Counted from the first letter of the stretch, positions 1 through 9,488 are shown. The stretch: 64,000 nt of DNA from Pauljensenia sp018375675 (GCA_041432705.1 JAPWAE010000001.1:124001-188000); one strand, 5' to 3'. Numbers and translations are program-made. The notes: generated by a model from the letters alone, not told the origin.

Positions 1-823
1 TCACGCAGCCGGCGTTCTCCATGGCGCCCGCGTTGTACTCGGGGACGAAGATCTGGTCGTACTTGGTGAACGGGTAGGCGATGCCGTAGGCGCCCTCGAA
101 GAACTCGAAGCCCTGACGGGTGATCTCGATGATCTCGTCGGCATCCAGGTGCTCGACGATGGAGGCGCGGGCGTACACGCCCAGATCGATCGTGCGGCCG
201 TCGGAGGAGGTGAGCGTGGCCGTCGTGCCCTCGTAGGGGCCGGCGACGATCGCGGTGATGTAGGTCGACATGACCTCGGTGGTCGCGAAGCGGTAGACCC
301 AGGCCTCGCCCTCTTCCTCGGGGGTGGGGGTCGGCGCGTTGGAGAAGACCTTCCAACCCTTGGGGGCCTTGACCGTCAGGGTGAAGGTGGACTTCAGGTC
401 GGGCTGCTCGAAGGTCGTGTAGACGCGGCGGGCGTCCGGAACCTCGAACTGGGAGTAGGTGTAGGCCTGGCCGTCGGCGGGGTCGACGAAGCGGTGCAGG
501 CCCTCGCCGGTGTGCATGTACTGGCAGGACGCCTCCACTTCGAGGACGTTGTGCTCGGCAAGGTTCTCCAGCGCGATGCGGTTGTCCTGGTGCACCGAGA
601 AGGGGTCCAGGGCGTTGCCGTTCAGCGTGATCGAGTGGACGTTGTTGGACACGAGGTCAGCGAACGTGGAGGCGCCTTCGCGCGCGTCGAACTCGATGCG
701 GGTGAATGAACCGAAGTCGGTGTCTCCGCGCGTGAGGTCCAGAGAGATCTCATAGCGGGTCACAGAGGAAATGATCGAGGCGCGCTCGGTCGCTTCCTCG
801 CGAGTCAGGTTCAGGCCTGGCAT
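1..823 (-). CDS. pepN: Aminopeptidase N (M1 family), N-terminal part, cut by window edge
   Basis: Zinc aminopeptidase that removes N-terminal residues from cytosolic peptides. The visible ~274 residues begin MPGLNLTREEA and run through the N-terminal beta-saddle domain. They end at the family's substrate-binding motif GAMENAG (about residues 266-272, plus-strand bases 1-40). The zinc motif HExxH would lie just beyond the window. The start is the ATG read from 823 on the minus strand, with an AAAGG Shine-Dalgarno 6 nt upstream. It lies in the same orientation as the M13 peptidase gene upstream, 115 bp away. The GAMEN motif makes the M1 assignment firm; PepN rather than another M1 member is inferred from the actinobacterial N-terminus. 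Confidence 0.92.
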   Translation of the reverse strand, partial: MPGLNLTREEATERASIISSVTRYEISLDLTRGDTDFGSFTRIEFDAREGASTFADLVSNNVHSITLNGNALDPFSVHQDNRIALENLAEHNVLEVEASCQYMHTGEGLHRFVDPADGQAYTYSQFEVPDARRVYTTFEQPDLKSTFTLTVKAPKGWKVFSNAPTPTPEEEGEAWVYRFATTEVMSTYITAIVAGPYEGTTATLTSSDGRTIDLGVYARASIVEHLDADEIIEITRQGFEFFEGAYGIAYPFTKYDQIFVPEYNAGAMENAGCV

Positions 824-938
824 GGGTTGCCTTTCCGTCGATGGAATGGGGGCGCTGTTGCGCTCAACATTCCTATGTTGTCATGTGTTGGGTGTGATTG
901 CGCGGGGCGCGCTGCATTTTGTCGGCTGGGACACGCTT

Positions 939-2960
939 TTACCAGATGGTGACGCGCTGGGAGGGCTCCAGCCACATCTTGTCGCTGGGGGTGACGTCGA
1001 ACGCCTCGGCGAAAGTGTCAAGGTTTCGCAGTACCTGATTGCAGCGGAACTCAGCGGGCGAGTGGGGGTCGATCGCCAGCATCTGGCGTGCGAACTGGGG
1101 GCGCGTGGCCGTGCGCCAGGCTCGGGCCCACGAGTAGAAGAAGCGCTGTGGTCCGGTAATGCCGTCGATGACGGGGGCAGACTGCGGGGTCAGCCCCTGC
1201 TCGGCGAGCGAGGCTGCCCAGGCCTTCCATGCGATGGTGAGGCCGCCGAGGTCACCGATGTTCTCACCGATCGTGAGCGCGCCGTTGACGTGGGGGAGCG
1301 TGCGCTCGTTGCCCTCCTCCGGCTCTTCGCCCTGCTCGAGGAGGATGGCCGGGGTGAGTGCGTCGTACTGCTCGATGAGGGCGTGCGTGCGTTCTTCGAA
1401 CGCGGCGCGGTCCTCGTCGGTCCACCAGTTCGAGAGGTTTCCCTCCCCGTCGTAGCGCGAGCCCTGGTCGTCGAAGCCGTGTCCGATCTCGTGGCCGATG
1501 ACCGCGCCAATCGCGCCGAAGTTCACGGCGTCGTCGGCCTCTGTGTCGAAGAACGGAGGCTGAAGGATCGCGGCGGGGAAGACGATCTCGTTCTGGGTGG
1601 GGTTGTAGTAGGCGTTGACCGTCTGCGGGGTCATGTACCACTCGTCGCGGTCCACCGGGCGGCCCAGCTTGGCCCACTCACGGTCGGTGGCGTGAGCGTT
1701 GGCGGCGCGCACGTTCTCGACGATCGTGGCCTCAGGGTCCAGGTTCAGAGTCGAGTAGTCGCGCCACTTAACGGGGTAGCCGATCTTGGGGTTGAAGGTT
1801 GCGAGCTTGTCCAGCGCCTTGACCTTGGTGTCCTCGCTCATCCAGTCGAGGCCACGGATCGACTCGCCGTAGGCGTCGAGGAGACGGCGTACCAGCGCGT
1901 CCATGGCCTCCTTGGCGTCGGGCGGGAAGTGGCGGGCCACCCACGCGCGGCCCATGGCCTCGCCCAGGTAGGCCTCGATGAGTCCGAGAGCGCGCTTCCA
2001 GCGCGGACGCAGTTCCTCCGTGCCGGACAGGGTGCGGCCGTGGAAGTCGAAGTTCTCGTTCACGAAATCGCTCGACAGGAGTGACGCGTGGCAGTCGATC
2101 GCCGAGGCGCTCAGCCACTCCTTGAGCACGGAAAGGTCGGTGTCGGCCCACAGGGAGGCGGCAGCGATGAGGAAGTCGGGCTGGTCGACGTTCACGACGA
2201 GGCCGGCGACGGGCATGCGCGCGCCCTGTGCCCACGCGTCCCAGTCGAAGCCGGGGGCGAGGGAGGCAATCTGCCCCCAGAGGGTCGGGTTGTCGGAGAG
2301 CAGCGGGTCGCGGTTGCTCACGGAGTCGCGGTGGTGCGAGGCGATCTGGGTCTCCAGCTCCATGATGCGCTTCGCCGCACCCTCGGGGTCTGTCACGCCG
2401 GCGAGGCGAAGGAGGCGGGCGGTGTGCGCGACGTAGGCCTCGCGGATCGGCGCATAGTCATCCTCGCGGTAGTAGGCCTCGTCGGGCAGGCCGATTCCGG
2501 ACTGGACGAGGGAGACCATGTAGTGGGAGGAATCGTGCGGGTCGGTGCCTACGTATGCACCGATGAGGCCTCCGATACCCTCGCGCATGAGGCGGCCCAT
2601 CTCGCGGGCGAGCTCCTCGTGGGTGGTGCAGGCGTGAATCGCGTCGAGGTCGGGGCGCAGGGGAGTGGCGCCGGCTTCTTCGATGGTGTCTTCGTCGAGG
2701 AACTGAGTCCACAGCGTCGCGATGCGGTGTGCATCCGGATCGTCCAGGGAGCCGTCGGCTGCGTCCTGGGCGATTGCGCGCGCGTACTTTTCGGAGGCGT
2801 CGCGCAGCGTGTGGAACGCCCCGTCCATGGGGCGGTCCGCGGGGATCGTGTGGGTCGCCAGCCACGTGCCGTTAACGTGGCGATAGAAATCGTCCTGCGG
2901 ACGCACCGTTGAATCGATGTTCGAGGTGTCGAGGACTCGGGCGAGCAGTGTGTTCGTCAT
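939..2960 (-). CDS. M13 family (neprilysin/PepO-like) metallopeptidase
   Basis: Zinc endopeptidase of 673 aa, the usual length for bacterial PepO-type enzymes, which cut oligopeptides. The zinc-binding helix is HEIGH at residues 490-494. The third ligand region ENIGD is at 566-570 and is followed by GGL, as in the family. The N-terminal half is the alpha-helical lid domain typical of M13. There is no signal peptide or membrane anchor, so a cytoplasmic location is likely. The ATG at 2960 lacks a clear Shine-Dalgarno; a TAGAGT hexamer lies 6 nt upstream, so the mRNA may be leaderless. Its neighbour on the same strand is pepN, which suggests shared peptide turnover. Confidence 0.93.
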   Translation of the reverse strand: MTNTLLARVLDTSNIDSTVRPQDDFYRHVNGTWLATHTIPADRPMDGAFHTLRDASEKYARAIAQDAADGSLDDPDAHRIATLWTQFLDEDTIEEAGATPLRPDLDAIHACTTHEELAREMGRLMREGIGGLIGAYVGTDPHDSSHYMVSLVQSGIGLPDEAYYREDDYAPIREAYVAHTARLLRLAGVTDPEGAAKRIMELETQIASHHRDSVSNRDPLLSDNPTLWGQIASLAPGFDWDAWAQGARMPVAGLVVNVDQPDFLIAAASLWADTDLSVLKEWLSASAIDCHASLLSSDFVNENFDFHGRTLSGTEELRPRWKRALGLIEAYLGEAMGRAWVARHFPPDAKEAMDALVRRLLDAYGESIRGLDWMSEDTKVKALDKLATFNPKIGYPVKWRDYSTLNLDPEATIVENVRAANAHATDREWAKLGRPVDRDEWYMTPQTVNAYYNPTQNEIVFPAAILQPPFFDTEADDAVNFGAIGAVIGHEIGHGFDDQGSRYDGEGNLSNWWTDEDRAAFEERTHALIEQYDALTPAILLEQGEEPEEGNERTLPHVNGALTIGENIGDLGGLTIAWKAWAASLAEQGLTPQSAPVIDGITGPQRFFYSWARAWRTATRPQFARQMLAIDPHSPAEFRCNQVLRNLDTFAEAFDVTPSDKMWLEPSQRVTIW

Positions 2961-3114
2961 ACCTTAACTCTAGGGGGAGAAGAGGGGGCGCGTGGGATGA
3001 GCGTCCACGGAAGGGGCGTCGCTCGCATTTACGTGATGGCTATTGGATGTAATTCGTCGATTTCTACCGGAATTGTGCGGAGGAGTGCGGATGTCAGTTT
3101 GATGTACCTCCTTC

Positions 3115-3130
3115 GTGCACATATGTGCAC
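3115..3130. promoter_or_regulatory. Perfect 16-bp palindrome upstream of glpABC (putative operator)
   Basis: GTGCACATATGTGCAC reads identically on both strands. It sits ~95 bp before the glpA start in the 265-bp gap between the divergent M13 peptidase and glpA genes. A degenerate half-site (GTGTGCATTCGTGCA) follows at about 3137. The position and symmetry suit a dimeric repressor or activator responding to glycerol-3-phosphate or anaerobiosis, but no regulator gene is adjacent and the identity is unknown. Confidence 0.5.
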
Positions 3131-3225
3131 AGTGGTGTGTGCATTCGTGCAATGGGGGTGTGAAGGGGCATCATGGATAAAGCAATGAGGCACTTCCTCA
3201 TCAAGAGGTGAAGGGAATTTTAACG

Positions 3226-4812
3226 GTGAAGACACTTCGCACTGACGTGTGCGTCATCGGTGGCGGATCCACCGGTGCCGGCGTCGTCCGCGACGTCGCC
3301 ATGCGCGGCTTCTCAGCCGTCCTCGTCGACCGGGCGGACATCGCTCAGGGAACCTCCGGTCGCTTCCACGGTCTGCTCCACTCGGGCGGCCGCTACATTG
3401 CGTCCGATCCTGAGTCGGCCACCGAGTGTGCCGAAGAAAACGAGATCGTCAAGCGCATTAATGCCAACGCCGTCGAGGCCACCGGAGGCCTCTTCGTCGT
3501 GACCGCCCAGGACGATGAAGAGTACGCGGACCAGTTCCTGGCCCGCGCAGCGGCTGCAAAGGTGCCCGCCGCCGAAATCTCCATCGCCGAGGCGCTGCGT
3601 CGCGAACCCCGCCTGGACCCGCGCATCAAGCGCGCCTTCGAGGTCCAGGACGGCACGGTCGATGGCTGGCAGATGACGTGGGGGGCGATCCGCTCCGCCC
3701 AGGCCTACGGGGCGCAGGTCCTCACCTATCACCGCGTCACCTCCGTCGAACGCGAGGGCGAGCGCATCAGCGCCGTCATCGTCCACGACGAGCGCGGGGG
3801 CGAGGACGTGCGCATCGAATGTGGCTTCGTCCTCAACTGCGGCGGCCCCTGGGCCGGGCAGATCGCCGCCATGGCCGACTGCCACGGTGTCGATGTCGTT
3901 CCTGGCGCCGGCATCATGATCGCGATGAACCACCGACTGAGCCATTCGGTCATTAACCGCTGCGTGTGGCCCGCCGACGGTGACATCCTCGTGCCCGACC
4001 ATACCGTGTGCATCATCGGCACGACCGACCTGAAGGCCGACGACCCGGATCGTCTCTCCATCCCCGCCGACCAGGTCCAGCAGATGCTCGACGCCGGCGA
4101 GGCCATGATCCCCGGCTTCCGCAAGGCTCGCGCAGTGCACGCCTGGGCCGGCGCGCGCCCCCTCATCAAGGACTCGCGCGTGTCCGCGACCGACACCCGC
4201 CACATGGCGCGCGGCATGAGCATCATCGACCACAACACGCGCGACGGCGTCTACGGCATGCTCACCATCGCGGGCGGCAAGCTCACCACCTACCGCCTGA
4301 TGGCCGAGCGCATCGTCGACATCATGTGCGAGGAGATGGGCGAGCAGCGCGCCTGCAAGACCGCCGACGAGGCCGTTCCTCCCGCCAAGGAAGAGCGTCT
4401 GTACACGATCAGCCACCGCCTCGCCAATGTCGAATCGCGCAACGAATCCCCCTCCCACGAGCAGATCATCTGCGAGTGCGAGATGGCCACGCGAGCCATG
4501 CTCGAAAACGTCATGGACACCCTGCCCAAGGGCCAGCTTGACGACGTGCGTCGCCAGATGCGCCTGGGCATGGGTCCCTGCCAGGGCGGTTTCTGCTCCC
4601 AGCGCGCCGCGGGCATCGCCCACGAGCGCGGTGACATCGACTCGATGCGCGCCAACTCCCTCCTGCGTCTCTTCCTGAAGAACCGCTGGATCGGATTGTG
4701 GCCCATTATGTTCGGCAAGCAAGCCAGGCAGGCCGCACTGGATGCTTGGATTCACGAGGGCACGCTCGACGTCGAGCACCTGCCCGCTCCCAGCGAGGAG
4801 GTTGTTCGATGA
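3226..4812 (+). CDS. glpA: Anaerobic glycerol-3-phosphate dehydrogenase subunit A
   Basis: FAD-dependent catalytic subunit that oxidises sn-glycerol 3-phosphate to dihydroxyacetone phosphate and passes electrons through GlpB/GlpC to quinone. The N-terminal Rossmann motif GGGSTGAG is followed by a DAO-type oxidoreductase domain. A C-terminal BFD-like [2Fe-2S] domain has CEC at about residue 415 and GPCQGGFC about 40 residues later, the mark of GlpA against aerobic GlpD. A GTG at 3208 is possible, but the GTG at 3226 has AAGGGAA 8-9 nt upstream and gives 528 aa starting MKTLRTDVCVIGG. The stop overlaps the glpB ATG (ATGA), so the genes are translationally coupled. Confidence 0.94.
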   Translation: MKTLRTDVCVIGGGSTGAGVVRDVAMRGFSAVLVDRADIAQGTSGRFHGLLHSGGRYIASDPESATECAEENEIVKRINANAVEATGGLFVVTAQDDEEYADQFLARAAAAKVPAAEISIAEALRREPRLDPRIKRAFEVQDGTVDGWQMTWGAIRSAQAYGAQVLTYHRVTSVEREGERISAVIVHDERGGEDVRIECGFVLNCGGPWAGQIAAMADCHGVDVVPGAGIMIAMNHRLSHSVINRCVWPADGDILVPDHTVCIIGTTDLKADDPDRLSIPADQVQQMLDAGEAMIPGFRKARAVHAWAGARPLIKDSRVSATDTRHMARGMSIIDHNTRDGVYGMLTIAGGKLTTYRLMAERIVDIMCEEMGEQRACKTADEAVPPAKEERLYTISHRLANVESRNESPSHEQIICECEMATRAMLENVMDTLPKGQLDDVRRQMRLGMGPCQGGFCSQRAAGIAHERGDIDSMRANSLLRLFLKNRWIGLWPIMFGKQARQAALDAWIHEGTLDVEHLPAPSEEVVR

Positions 4813-6059
4813 GGGACGTCGTCGTTATCGGCGCTGGCCTGGCAGGCCTGGCCGCAGCAATCAAGGCAGCCGACGCGGGACTGAGCGTCACGCTCGTTAC
4901 CAAGGGCGTGGGCGGAATCCAGCTTGGCGCGGGCACGGTCGACATCCTCGGCTATCGCCCCGAGCCGGTCGAGGCGCCCCTCGAGGCTCTGGAAGCCCAC
5001 GTGGCCTCCCGCCCCACTCACCCCTACAGCCACGTCACCCCCGACTTCGTCGGTGCGTCCGTCGCGTGGCTGCGTGACCTCGTCGGTGCGGACGTCCTCA
5101 TCGGCGACGAGACGCGCAACGTGCGCATTCCCACCGGCGTTGGCGCGCTGCGCCCCACCTGCCTGATCCCGCCCTCCATGGAGGCCGGCATCCCCCAGGC
5201 GGGCGCTCGCTACGCCATCGTGGGACTGACCCGTTTCAAGGACTTCTACCCCGGCCTCGTCGCCGAAAACCTGACGCGCCAAAGCGGCCCCGACGGCACC
5301 CCGATCAAGGCGCGCGCCCTGTCCGTCGACTACGTCGTGCGCGACGGTGAGGTCGACTCGACCGGCACCAACCACGCGCGCAGCCTCGACCGCGAGGAGA
5401 ACCGCGCGCGCCTGGCAGACCAGATTCGCCCCCTCCTCGAAGAGGGAGAGATCGTTGGCCTGCCCGCCGTCCTCGGCCTCGACGACCCGAATGCCTGGCG
5501 CGACCTGGCGGACAAGCTCGGCCACCCCGTCTTCGAGATCCCGATCCAGCCCCCGTCGGTGCCCGGCATGCGCCTGAACGCCCTGCTCACTCGCATCGCC
5601 TCGTCTAAGTGCCGCGTTGTCCTCGGATCCCCGATTAAGGCTGTGCATACGGCAGACGGACGCGTGAGCGCCGTCGAGTACGCCAGCGCGGGACGCTCCA
5701 CGGTTGTGGAAACGCGTTCCCTGATCCTGGCCGCCGGCGGCTTCGAATCCGGCGCCCTCGACATGGACTCCTACGGCACCGTGCGCGAAACCATCTGCGG
5801 GCTGCCCGTCATGGGGGCCTCCGGACAGCTCCTGCACGCCGACTTCTGGGGCGAGGACCAGCCCCTCTTCCTCTCCGGACTCGCCGTTGACGACAACATG
5901 CGCATCCTGAACGAGGAAGGCACGCCCGTGTGCCCCAACCTGTACGCGGCCGGAGGCAACCTGGCCGGCGCCACCCGCTGGCGCGAAAAGAGCGGCGAAG
6001 GAATCGCGCTGGCCAGCGCGCTCGCGGCCGTCGACTCGATCGTGGAGGAACTGAAATGA
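4809..6059 (+). CDS. glpB: Anaerobic glycerol-3-phosphate dehydrogenase subunit B
   Basis: Second flavoprotein subunit of the GlpABC complex, which relays electrons from GlpA to the iron-sulfur subunit. The protein is 416 aa and opens with a dinucleotide-binding fold, VVIGAGLAGLAAAIKAADAG. It ends in a FAD-contacting segment, LYAAGGNLAGA. The length and the position between glpA and glpC match the family. The start ATG overlaps the glpA stop by 4 nt, and the stop overlaps the glpC ATG by 4 nt, so equimolar coupled synthesis is expected. Confidence 0.93.
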   Translation: MRDVVVIGAGLAGLAAAIKAADAGLSVTLVTKGVGGIQLGAGTVDILGYRPEPVEAPLEALEAHVASRPTHPYSHVTPDFVGASVAWLRDLVGADVLIGDETRNVRIPTGVGALRPTCLIPPSMEAGIPQAGARYAIVGLTRFKDFYPGLVAENLTRQSGPDGTPIKARALSVDYVVRDGEVDSTGTNHARSLDREENRARLADQIRPLLEEGEIVGLPAVLGLDDPNAWRDLADKLGHPVFEIPIQPPSVPGMRLNALLTRIASSKCRVVLGSPIKAVHTADGRVSAVEYASAGRSTVVETRSLILAAGGFESGALDMDSYGTVRETICGLPVMGASGQLLHADFWGEDQPLFLSGLAVDDNMRILNEEGTPVCPNLYAAGGNLAGATRWREKSGEGIALASALAAVDSIVEELK

Positions 6060-7339
6060 CCCTGGAAATGTCAACGTTGATGGGACCGGGCGTGGAGGAA
6101 GAGGACGTCTTCGCCCTGAGTGGTGACGCCGCGCTGCGCGCGAGCCTCGACTCGTGCGTCAAGTGCACGATCTGCGAGACCCAGTGCCCGGTCATGCGCG
6201 TCACCGACCTGTTCGCCGGCCCCAAGTACTCCGGTCCGCAGGCCGAGCGTTTCCGCAAGGAGGGGCAGATGGTGGACAAGTCCATCGACTACTGCTCCTC
6301 GTGCGGCACCTGCTCGCTCGTGTGCCCCCAGGGTGTGAAGGTCACCGAGATCATCCACCACCGCCGCACCGCCATGAAGGAGGCGCACGGCATTCCGCTG
6401 CGAGACCGCCTCATCGGCCGCACCTCCCTGATCGGCACCATGATGACCCCGGTCGCCCCTATCGCGAACTGGGCGCTCGACGTCAAGCCGATTCGCCTGG
6501 CGATGGAGGCTGTCATCGGCGTGCACCGCTCGGCCCCCATGCCGCGCGCGTATGGTCGCACCTTCGAGTCCTGGTTCAAGAAGCACAAGCCGCTGCCGAA
6601 CTCCGGCACGCGCGGCCAGGTGATCTTCTTCCACGGATGCGCCGGCCAGTACTTTGAGGTCGAGACCTCGATCCACTCGGTCATGGTGCTCGAGCACCTG
6701 GGCTACGAGGTTCTGGTCCCCAAGCACGGCTGCTGCGGCCTGGCCCTGCAGTCCAACGGCCTGTACGACGACGCGCGCAAGTACGTGTCCAAGCTGACCA
6801 ATGACCTGCGCAGCGTCAACCGTGACGCCCCGATCATCTCCGCGTCGGGCTCGTGCGGCGGCATGCTGCGCCACGAGGCCCACGAGATCCTCGAGATGGA
6901 CACCCCGGAGCTGCGCGACGTGGGTAGCCGCACGTGGGACATCAGCGAGTTCCTGCTGCACCTGTACGACAAGGGCGAGCTGGACACGAACTTCCAGCGC
7001 ATCGACGTGACCATCCCGTACCACGCGCCCTGCCAGGTGAAGTCCCAGGGTCTGGGCAAGCCCGCGATCGAGCTCATGAGCCTGATCCCCGGCGTGACCG
7101 TCAAGGACTCCGAGCAGCCCTGCTGTGGCATCGCGGGCACGTACGGCATGAAGAAGGAGAAGTACGCGATCGCCCAGGCCGTGGGCGCCCCCGTCTTCGA
7201 CTTCATCAAGCAGGTCAACGCAGAGCTGGCCGCCTGTGACACGGAGACGTGCCGCTGGCAGCTGCGCACGGCCACGGGCGCGAACGTCGTCCACCCGATC
7301 TGGCTGATCCACAAGGCCTACGGCCTGCCCAACGGCTGA
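6056..7339 (+). CDS. glpC: Anaerobic glycerol-3-phosphate dehydrogenase subunit C
   Basis: Iron-sulfur, membrane-associated subunit that hands electrons to the quinone pool. Of its 427 aa, the N-terminus carries two 4Fe-4S motifs, CVKCTICETQCP and CSSCGTCSLVCP. Two CCG (heterodisulfide reductase-like) domains follow, with cysteine clusters around HGCCG and QPCCG. A second in-frame ATG four codons on (6068) is an alternative start. It is the last gene of the operon and is followed by a GC-rich hairpin at 7352-7389. No glpF or glpK is present in the window, so glycerol uptake or phosphorylation must be encoded elsewhere. Confidence 0.93.
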   Translation: MTLEMSTLMGPGVEEEDVFALSGDAALRASLDSCVKCTICETQCPVMRVTDLFAGPKYSGPQAERFRKEGQMVDKSIDYCSSCGTCSLVCPQGVKVTEIIHHRRTAMKEAHGIPLRDRLIGRTSLIGTMMTPVAPIANWALDVKPIRLAMEAVIGVHRSAPMPRAYGRTFESWFKKHKPLPNSGTRGQVIFFHGCAGQYFEVETSIHSVMVLEHLGYEVLVPKHGCCGLALQSNGLYDDARKYVSKLTNDLRSVNRDAPIISASGSCGGMLRHEAHEILEMDTPELRDVGSRTWDISEFLLHLYDKGELDTNFQRIDVTIPYHAPCQVKSQGLGKPAIELMSLIPGVTVKDSEQPCCGIAGTYGMKKEKYAIAQAVGAPVFDFIKQVNAELAACDTETCRWQLRTATGANVVHPIWLIHKAYGLPNG

Positions 7340-7351
7340 GACATCAGCGAG

Positions 7352-7389
7352 TATCCCCGGGTGCGCACGACGGTGCGTTCCCGGGGATA
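7352..7389 (+). terminator. Hairpin after glpC
   Basis: The arms TATCCCCGGG (7352-7361) and CCCGGGGATA (7380-7389) pair perfectly. An inner GCAC/GTGC pairing closes a small loop. Only a weak T-rich tail follows. It lies 12 nt after the glpC stop and immediately before the next gene, whose promoter may overlap the right arm (TATTAC). Confidence 0.65.
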
Positions 7390-7402
7390 TTACTGTTGCC
7401 CT

Positions 7403-8158
7403 ATGAACACTTCTCGCCGCGTCGTCGTCACTGGAGCCTCCACTGGAATCGGACAGGCCACCGCCCGCCTGCTGGCGAAGCGGGGGTGGAAGGTCGTCGC
7501 CGTGGCCCGGCGCCGCGAGCGCCTCGAGGCCCTCGCCGAGCAGATTGGCTGTGAGTACTGGGCGGCCGACCTCACCGATGAGGCCCAGGTGAAGGAGATG
7601 GCCGCCCACGTCCTGGAGGGTGGTCCCGTGGATGCGGTTGTTAACAACGCCGGGGGAGCGATCGGCGTCGACCGTGTTGCCGAGGGTGATCCCGCCCGGT
7701 GGAGCGCGATGTTCGAGCGCAACGTGCTCACCGCCCTGCACTGCTCGCGCGCTTTCTTGCCGGGGATGCGCGAGCGCGGGGGAGACCTCGTGTTCCTGAC
7801 CTCGACCGCCGCCCACGACACCTACCCGGGTGGCGGCGGCTACGTGGCCGCTAAGCACGCCGAGCGCATCATCGCCAACACGCTGCGTCAGGAGCTGGTG
7901 GGCGAGCCTGTGCGCGTCATCGAGATTGCGCCCGGCATGGTGCGTACCGAGGAGTTTTCGCTCAACCGGCTCGGCTCCCAGGAGGCCGCCGACCGCGTCT
8001 ACGAGGGCGTCGCTCAGCCCCTCGTTGCCGAGGACGTTGCCGAGGCGATCGTGTGGACCCTGGAGCGCCCCTCCCACGTCAACATCGACTCGATGATCGT
8101 GCGCCCGGTGGCGCAGGCGACGAACACACTTGTGGCGAGGAATACCACCGGAGAGTAG
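7403..8158 (+). CDS. SDR family NAD(P)-dependent oxidoreductase (YdfG-like)
   Basis: Classical short-chain dehydrogenase of 251 aa. The cofactor motif TGASTGIG is near the N-terminus, the structural NNAGG motif is near residue 88, and the catalytic YxxxK is seen as YVAAKHA. The sequence pattern resembles the serine/3-hydroxy acid dehydrogenase (YdfG) group, which oxidises 3-hydroxy acids with NADP, but the substrate cannot be fixed from sequence. The ATG at 7403 has no Shine-Dalgarno and follows closely after a TATTAC hexamer, suggesting a leaderless or nearly leaderless message. It is a single gene between two hairpins. Confidence 0.9.
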   Translation: MNTSRRVVVTGASTGIGQATARLLAKRGWKVVAVARRRERLEALAEQIGCEYWAADLTDEAQVKEMAAHVLEGGPVDAVVNNAGGAIGVDRVAEGDPARWSAMFERNVLTALHCSRAFLPGMRERGGDLVFLTSTAAHDTYPGGGGYVAAKHAERIIANTLRQELVGEPVRVIEIAPGMVRTEEFSLNRLGSQEAADRVYEGVAQPLVAEDVAEAIVWTLERPSHVNIDSMIVRPVAQATNTLVARNTTGE

Positions 8159-8186
8159 CGCCGCCGCGCCGGTCGTATACATGGAA

Positions 8187-8237
8187 CGAGGCCGGGGCCG
8201 CTCGCGCGATGGGGTGCGCGTCGCGGTCCCGGCCTCG
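8187..8237. terminator. Bidirectional terminator hairpin between convergent genes
   Basis: Arms at 8187-8201 (CGAGGCCGGGGCCGC) and 8223-8237 (GCGGTCCCGGCCTCG) pair over 15 bp with one G-T wobble. They sit between the 3' ends of the dehydrogenase (+) and lipoprotein (-) genes. There is no strong T-run on either side. Confidence 0.65.
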
Positions 8238-8245
8238 GGTCTGTG

Positions 8246-9289
8246 TCACTCGCTCCAGGCGAGGATGATGTGTTTGCTACCGGCGATGTCCGTGGCCTTT
8301 GTCAGCTGTGTGGCCTCGCCTCCGCCCACCGGAGCGGAGTAGAGCTGGAAGCTCATGTCGTCTTCGAGCTTCTTGAATGGAGCCAGGAGCGCCATGCGTG
8401 TGCCGTCGGGGCTCAGTCGCAGGGTCTTGACGATCTCGTGGGTGCCCTCGAGATTCGGCAGGTTCACCTTCGTCCACTCCTCGATGCGCAGGGACTTGTC
8501 GGACTCCGTCGTCTGTGAGAGAGGCTTTCCCTTCTTGGAGTACACGGCGTCCTTGTCCACGGTTAGACACGTCCCATCCGAGGTGACGGCGAGCGCTCCG
8601 TAGCATCCGATGCCACTGTTGTTGGCCGCCCAAGCGTAGTAGCCGATCGCGATGGGAGTGGAATCGGGCAGAATCTGGAAGTCCTGTGTGTTCGAGACCG
8701 TGAAGGTGGTGGGAACGGCCTCGGGTGCCTCAGTCTCGGAGGCGAATCGGTAAAGGGTCCCGACGAAGTCCCCGTCGTCGGGCTTGTCTTCGTGCGCGAC
8801 GTAGATGGAACCGTCGGGCCCGAACTTGGCGTATGCGTTGGAGTAGGAGCGCGACCCTTGCGGTACGGGGATCAGATCATTGAGCAGCGTGAAGGAGCCG
8901 TCGGAGGACGCGACCGCGACGCGCTCGTTGCCCCCGGAAGTGTCGATCGCAAGGACGCGCTCGAAGTCGGGGGAATAGCAGTGCTCGCGTTCGCAAGCCC
9001 CACCCGTATATGTCGTGTACTCGCTTGGGACGGTGAACGTGCGCGTCGCCGTCACCTCGCCCGTCGTGGGGTCGTACGCCGTGATCGTGTCGGTCGTGTT
9101 GTCGGAATTGTATTCCGTGGACGCGATGACGATCCCCCGCAGGGGCGCGGTCGATGGGTCTGCCGCAGCCGCGGACGAGGCCTTGGCGCTCGCGGTGGGA
9201 GCAGAGGGGGTCGAGGCCGACCCGCAGGCGGTGAGAGCAAGTGCGGTCGCCGTGGCAAACAGGATCGCGGGGAGCGGTTTGATGGACAT
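8246..9289 (-). CDS. Secreted lipoprotein, WD40/TolB-like propeller candidate
   Basis: Lipoprotein of 347 aa. The signal peptide MSIKPLPAILFATATALALTAC ends in lipobox LTAC, so residue 22 would be the lipidated cysteine. An Ala/Ser/Thr/Pro-rich linker follows. The rest has repeated short strands with phrases such as SPDGTRMALL and FGPDGSIYVA, typical of beta-propeller blades. The start at 9289 is preferred over an upstream in-frame ATG because it begins the signal peptide and has GAGGTG a few nt upstream. The function is unknown; ligand or cell-surface binding is only a guess. Confidence 0.75.
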   Translation of the reverse strand: MSIKPLPAILFATATALALTACGSASTPSAPTASAKASSAAAADPSTAPLRGIVIASTEYNSDNTTDTITAYDPTTGEVTATRTFTVPSEYTTYTGGACEREHCYSPDFERVLAIDTSGGNERVAVASSDGSFTLLNDLIPVPQGSRSYSNAYAKFGPDGSIYVAHEDKPDDGDFVGTLYRFASETEAPEAVPTTFTVSNTQDFQILPDSTPIAIGYYAWAANNSGIGCYGALAVTSDGTCLTVDKDAVYSKKGKPLSQTTESDKSLRIEEWTKVNLPNLEGTHEIVKTLRLSPDGTRMALLAPFKKLEDDMSFQLYSAPVGGGEATQLTKATDIAGSKHIILAWSE

Positions 9290-9488
9290 GTGGCACCTCG
9301 TAGGTGTGATCGTCGGGTGGCGAACGTTGCAGGATAGTTGTGAGCTGACAAATAAATCAAGCTTCAAAAAGTGATGTGCAACACCTGTTATTTCATAGTG
9401 TTTTCACAGTTTCACCATAACGTTCGCTTAATTGTCGTCCCTAATCTGCGAAGCAATGATGCACAATCAACAGAAAGGAGCGTCCCCC

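Noticed and set aside
6071..8182. 703-codon minus-strand frame over glpC and the dehydrogenase
   Set aside because: It spans two real genes and a hairpin, has no recognisable domain, and shows the composition of an antisense shadow.
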